Positions 59,550-64,000 of a stretch of 64,000 nucleotides of DNA are shown piece after piece. The notes beneath the pieces are model-generated. The model was not told where the DNA came from. It made no database searches and saw only the letters and a program-made list of their open reading frames with translations. The position numbers and the translations under genes are program-made. The first letter of the stretch is position 1. The number at the start of each line of letters is the position of its first letter. Origin of the DNA: Pieris napi (lineage: Eukaryota; Arthropoda; Insecta; Lepidoptera; Pieridae); assembly GCF_905475465.1 (NCBI RefSeq), contig NC_062235.1, forward strand, positions 7,574,001 through 7,638,000, in the 5' to 3' direction.

Positions 59550-60345
59550 AAAGGATATCTATTTGAATGATAAACACGGCGAAACATGCTCGTCAAAACT
59601 CTGTGGTCCGCTTTCGCAGCGCAGCGGCGACAGCGAGGACGGGTTGGTATCTTTGATTCTACTTAATTATTGTTTCATCCAAATTAAGAAGAGGAAAAAA
59701 CGTTACTGTACATCAAACTTATTTAAAAACACAGGCGTATGTGGTGGTTTGTCATTGATTGCAATATTGAAAAACCTAATGATTACTGGACAGTATAAAA
59801 ACTTTGTACGCGTATCTCCAATCGATTTGAAGGACTGTTGAATTTAATTGGACCAAAAGTTCTTAAAAAGACACAATTTATTGAAAATCATAGTCATGAT
59901 CACTCACGACGTGCGACGCGTACTAACTGAACCGCGTAACAGTCGAAGGATTCGCCAAAAAACCGACAACCAGGTGGAGCATTCTAACCGAGCAACGAGC
60001 GGCTCGTTGCTCGCTGGTTTTCCCGTAAAACGACGTACTGACTGCACGAATGCTTGCTGTGTAACGTGTTACATTACACCTCGTAACTTTGGTCAGTTCC
60101 TACCTTTAGGCCTTGGTATAAAACACAATAAAGGTGGAAACATACTACTAAAACGCCACGCGACGCAACGTGTCGACACCCGATGTCCATCGTGCACATT
60201 ACCAACACGCGACACCACGATTTAAATCCAATTCGTAGAAATTCCACACAGTATGTATTTTCAGTAAGAAACAAATTTAAGGAATATTTTGGTGGTGAAG
60301 GCGCCGTTCCGTGGCAGCTTGATATTGTGAGGAAAGGTAGACAAA
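59550..60345 (+). pseudogene. PIF/Harbinger transposase, deleted remnant
   Basis: The N-terminal part reads QIKKRKKRYCTSNLF, then GQYKNFVRVSPIDLKDC, a stop, and NLIGPKVLKKTQFIE (59690-59890), the start of a Harbinger-type transposase. The DDE middle is missing. The C-terminal end resumes at 60260-60345 as VRNKFKEYFGGEGAVPWQLD. In the gap sits the 105-bp repeat at 60128-60233. Dead. Confidence 0.7.
60128..60233. repeat. Solo end of the MADF-type TIR element
   Basis: ggtggaaacatactactaaa and gacacccgatgtccatcgtg are the reverse complement of 2820-2922. Only one end is present, inserted in the Harbinger remnant. Confidence 0.7.
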
Positions 60346-60451
60346 ATTAAAAACTTGCAACTCATACAAAAATCTTGTAATATAATATTTTAATAAAACT
60401 TTCCGCTTGTATTCATTTGTTCGGTCTTCCCATGCATTATTTCTCATGGTA

Positions 60452-61147
60452 GCTGTACACACTCGGCGAGACACCCCGAGACAGGCCGAGGGCGAGAGTG
60501 TACAGTAGAGCTCTCGTCTCGCCTCGCTTCCTCGCAGTCGGTCTCGCCTCTCTCGGTCGCCTGTCGGTTTTTTGCGCACGAGTCAAAGGGTCTCGCGAGT
60601 AAAACGAGAGCGACCTGTACACACTCGTTCAATCACTTGCTCGATGACTGTGGTTGTGACAGGACGTATCGCACAATGTGGTCTAACGAACGCGAATTAG
60701 AGTTTTTGGAGTGTTACCAAAGGGAATCGTTGTTATGAAATCCGAAGGATGTAGGACACAAAAATAAACAATCTCTACATGATGCTTGGATGCGAATAAG
60801 CCGGCCGATGGATATCCCAATTGATTAATTAAAGAAAAAGCGAGATTCACTCATGGCTACGTACCGTGGACGTAACTTTATGAACCTAATTACCTATTTC
60901 TGTTGCGGTGCATAGTAACCATCCACCATCTCCTTCTTCGCCATGGCTTCGTAATTTTTTTTTATGGTAAACGTGAAGAAAATTATAATAACTTATTGCA
61001 CAAAGACAAACAGCAGCAGCGGTTTCCACGTCCATTATTAACGGTGTTTTAAATACAAATAACGTAACGAGTGTGTACAGGCTGCGCTCTTCTCTCGGTC
61101 CTCTCGGCCGAGACTCTCGGCGAGAGGCTCTCGCCGAGTGTGTACAG
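60452..61147. mobile_element. Nested-TIR element with dead MADF domain
   Basis: The outer ends gctgtacacactcggcgaga (60452) and the complement ending 61147 are near-perfect inverted repeats. A second inner pair, cctgtacacactcgtt (60614) and aacgagtgtgtacagg (near 61081), lies inside. The arms are G/C-rich and CTCG/CGAG-repetitive, standing out from the AT-rich surroundings. It encloses the MADF pseudogene and ends 288 bp before the ADCK1 start codon. Confidence 0.7.
60676..60873 (+). pseudogene. MADF (Myb/SANT-like) domain fossil
   Basis: It reads MWSNERELEFLECYQRESLL, stop, NPKDVGHKNKQSLHDAWMRI, SRPMDIPID, stop, LKKKRDSLMATYRGR: a complete MADF domain with two in-frame stops (positions where W and E are usual). 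A MADF/SANT-like protein is the second protein of many Harbinger-group elements. The frame is otherwise intact, so it died recently. Confidence 0.75.
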
Positions 61148-61434
61148 CCACCATCACAGTATCGTCACTGTATTGAGCTAATCTCATGTCTGTCAGTTGT
61201 CACCGTGTTGTACCATAGAATGCATTATGTAAATAATACGTCGTACACGGTATGACTCTTCCTTGTCTGTGGTATAAATTGCGCGAATAGTCGAATGTCG
61301 AGATTAGTATTTAGTGTTTTGTAGTAGGAAATGTGACAATTATTGAGAATTTCCTGGTTCATTGTATATTTTTCCAATTCAGGATTTAAAATTTATAATA
61401 AACTGTAATGTGAATATCTTACTAAAAAATTATA

Positions 61435-63461
61435 ATGTTCAGGAGAAACGTATCACGCGTAGTAAAGTATGGCCTTTACGGGAGTGTAGCTATAGGTGGT
61501 GGTGCATTTGTAACATCCATTTACCCGGACGCGGATTATAATTCTCTACCCATTGTAAGACATACTAGAGCTGCCCGAACTGCTCTGGAGATTAGTCAGA
61601 TGTATAAATCAATGCTTTATAGTAAGAATTGGGATAGAACATCAGAAGAATATTTGAAAGTGCGAAGTGAGGCTCATAAATTGGGAGCGGAGAAACTACT
61701 TGAATTATGTAAATCAAACAAAGGTGTGTACATTAAAGTTGGACAACACGTTGGTGCTCTAGAATACTTGTTACCCTCTGAATATGTAACAACAATGAAA
61801 ATTTTACATAAAGATGCACCAAGGAACACTGTCGAAGAGCTATATAAGGTTTTAAAGGATGACCTAAAGCATGATGTAAGGAACTTAATATTTAGTTAGA
61901 ACTATTAGTAATAGTTAGAATAAATTTAATAAAATAATAAGTGTTGTTACTATGATCATTGTTGCATAATATTTCTGCATATTATTTATTCTGAACCAAT
62001 TTTTTTTTTCATAAATTTTTATTTGTGTGTTTCAGCCTGCTGAAATTTTTGTTGAATTTGACCCTGAACCTCTTGGTACTGCGTCACTTGCGCAAGTTCA
62101 TAGAGCAAGGTTAAAGGATGGAACAGAAGTAGCTGTTAAAGTTCAACATAGTTATGTCAGGAAAAATACTACCATTGACCTCCAATGGATGGAACTCCTT
62201 ATAAAAATAATGTCAAAAGTTTTTCCTGATTTTCAAATGCAATGGTTGGTTGATGAAACTAAAAAAAATATTGCCAAAGAACTTGATTTCATGGAAGAAG
62301 GTAGAAATGCTGAAAAAGTTGCAGAATTATTTAAGAACTATACCTGGCTGAAAGTACCAAAGATATTCTGGGAGTTTTGTACGGAAAGAGTTCTTGTCAT
62401 GGAATATCTCACTGGAGGTCAAGTTAATGATATTAAATATATTGATGTATGTATATTTCAGAAGTCCTTAATAGCAGAGAAAAACCTTAAAGTAAAGTCA
62501 ATAATTTTTGTAGACAGTGTAAATAGTTTTTTTTTATTTCATCTAGAATTTTAAATAGGTCTAGTAATGTATATGTATTTCTCCAATTGTTTAAAATGTC
62601 TTATTATATTAATATATTATTCTCATTTGTAGAGTCACAATATTAGTAGAACTGACTTATGTACAAAATTAGGTGACCTATATTCACATATGATATTTGT
62701 TACTGGTTTTGTACACAGTGATCCACATCCTGGTAATATTATTGTTAAAAAAGAACCTGGAGATAAAGAAGTAACAATTTGTTTATTGGACCATGGTCTT
62801 TATGCGGTAAGTGCAGTAAATTTTTAAGAGTAAATATTGATGAGATATCTTTTATTTATGTGAAAAATTAAAATATATTTAATACAAGTGACACCAGAAT
62901 TAAAGTATAAAACTATCAACAGAAATAATTTAATTAAATGAAATCAAAAGAAGTCATCACTAAATCACTAAATGTTGTTTCAGCAATTGTCAGACAAATT
63001 TCGTTACCACTACTCAAAATTGTGGCTCTCAATAATTGCAAAAGACAAAGAGGGTATTAAATTCTATTCAGGAAAACTGGGCATTAACGAGGAATTGTAT
63101 GGGCTGTTTGCTTGTATGGTAGCAGGAAGGCCTTGGGATGTCATTATGAAGGGCATTGACATAACAAAGCCATCAGCATCTGAGGTGTTTAATTTTTTAA
63201 AGAGGTCCAAAATTTTAATTATGGAATTTTTGTTAATATTATTTGTCTTTTCAGAAAGTTACATTTCAAAATGAGTTACCCAATTTCTTAAATCGTGTCT
63301 CTCAATGTTTAGAGTATGTAGACCGGCAAGCTCTACTCATTATGAAGACAAACGATCTGATACGAAGTATAGAGTATTCATTGGAAATGCAAGATAGAAT
63401 GTGTGGTTTTATGATTATGACAAAGTGTTGCACTGAAAGTGTTTATAAGCTGGAATTAAAG
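61435..63461 (+). CDS. Adck1: ADCK1-like ABC1/UbiB family kinase-like protein (5' part)
   Basis: Mitochondrial ABC1-family (aarF domain) protein; ADCK1 affects mitochondrial structure and lipid or quinone metabolism. Exons 61435-61875, 62036-62446, 62633-62806, 62984-63184, 63255-63461 are all phase 0: 478 codons so far. Residues 1-30 are basic then hydrophobic (VKYGLYGSVAIGGGAFV), a mitochondrial presequence or membrane segment. Family motifs: YIKVGQ (99-104), GTASLAQVHRARLKDG (161-176), the likely nucleotide-binding lysine K182 in AVKVQ, HSDPHPGN (312-319) and LLDHGLYA (D337). The donor after 63461 (gtttgt) shows at least one more exon beyond the window; family length about 520 aa. Assigned to ADCK1 rather than ADCK2/5/COQ8 from overall pattern; the group is firm, the exact paralogue less so. 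Confidence 0.88.
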
Positions 63462-64000
63462 GTTTGTATTTGTAATTGATTTGTTGCTTAAAGAACATTT
63501 AACAATTAAGTAAGAAAATGATTACACTATCATAAAATATACTTTTAATCAAAATCTAGGTTATAGTTTCAGTAATGTTTTGGGCTTAATTTACTTCTCA
63601 GTGTCATAATTAGTGCATAAATAAGTAATTTTAAAAGATAATTTGTTAAACAAATACAATTTTTTTGGAAAGAATTTTCTTGGTTTATTAGCAGTTGACT
63701 CATTGATGCCTCAGATGGTTTTCATAATTTAAAATTCACATAAATGCGTAGGCCTGTTATTCTGTCCATACTAATTTATATTCAAAGTATGCTTTAGCGT
63801 AGATACAATATATTGAGTTCCTTGTTCCTGGCTTGAATTTAAAATAAGAATATTCATTTACATATAGTGTATTCATAAATCTTGCGACTTCGTATTAAAA
63901 AGAACCAATGGTATTTATTCTGATATACAGCTCTAAATTATATTTAAAATATCTTGGAGAGATGGTAATAAAATATGTATCACCAAATTAACAAAAATTT

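Noticed and set aside
60437..60632. Arginine-rich overlapping ORFs
   Set aside because: Produced by the CTCG/CGAG-repetitive arm of the TIR element; no stable frame or motif.

Overview
This window is AT-rich nuclear DNA from an insect, almost certainly a lepidopteran. The evidence is short exons with GT-AG introns, a single-copy Dicer-2 gene, a lepidopteran-type juvenile hormone epoxide hydrolase (JHEH), and moth/butterfly repeats: a tRNA-derived SINE, a CTAG-ended Helitron tail, and Jockey/CR1-type and RTE-like LINE remnants. The species cannot be named from the sequence alone.

Four host genes are present. (1) Dicer-2, + strand, 3787-47097. I could assemble 34 coding exons with compatible phases into one 5112-nt reading frame (1703 aa), with helicase, DUF283-like, platform/PAZ, RNase IIIa, RNase IIIb and dsRBD blocks and all eight RNase III acidic residues. 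(2) A complete six-exon JHEH gene (455 aa), - strand, 36535-39938, lying wholly inside the 7.3-kb intron 27 of Dicer-2. (3) RpL18A (eL20), - strand, 57073-59071, four exons, 177 aa, convergent with Dicer-2. (4) The first five coding exons of an ADCK1-type ABC1/UbiB mitochondrial kinase-like gene, + strand, from 61435, running off the right edge.

The rest is mostly intron and repeat. 1-3300, upstream of Dicer-2: LINE remnant, then two abutting terminal-inverted-repeat (TIR) elements, one with helix-turn-helix-like exons and one with a broken MADF domain. Dicer-2 introns: intron 2 holds a LINE split by a TIR element; intron 10 an inverted second copy of the HTH element and a LINE remnant; intron 11 a 2.27-kb long-TIR element carrying a CXC-type cysteine-rich ORF; intron 12 a SINE split by another SINE; introns 15-17 fold-back elements; intron 20 a PIF/Harbinger element with a TAA target duplication and remnants of both Harbinger proteins. 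47100-57050: two fold-back MITEs, a possible solo LTR and a nearly full-length but frameshifted non-LTR retrotransposon. 59500-61150, between RpL18A and ADCK1: broken Harbinger transposase pieces and a TIR element with a dead MADF domain.

Functionally, Dicer-2 makes siRNAs against viral and transposon dsRNA, JHEH inactivates juvenile hormone, RpL18A is a ribosome component and ADCK1 acts in mitochondria. Only the nesting of JHEH in Dicer-2 links two of them physically. The least explained items are the CXC element, the nested opposite-strand gene and its GC-AG intron, and elements abutting Dicer-2 splice acceptors.
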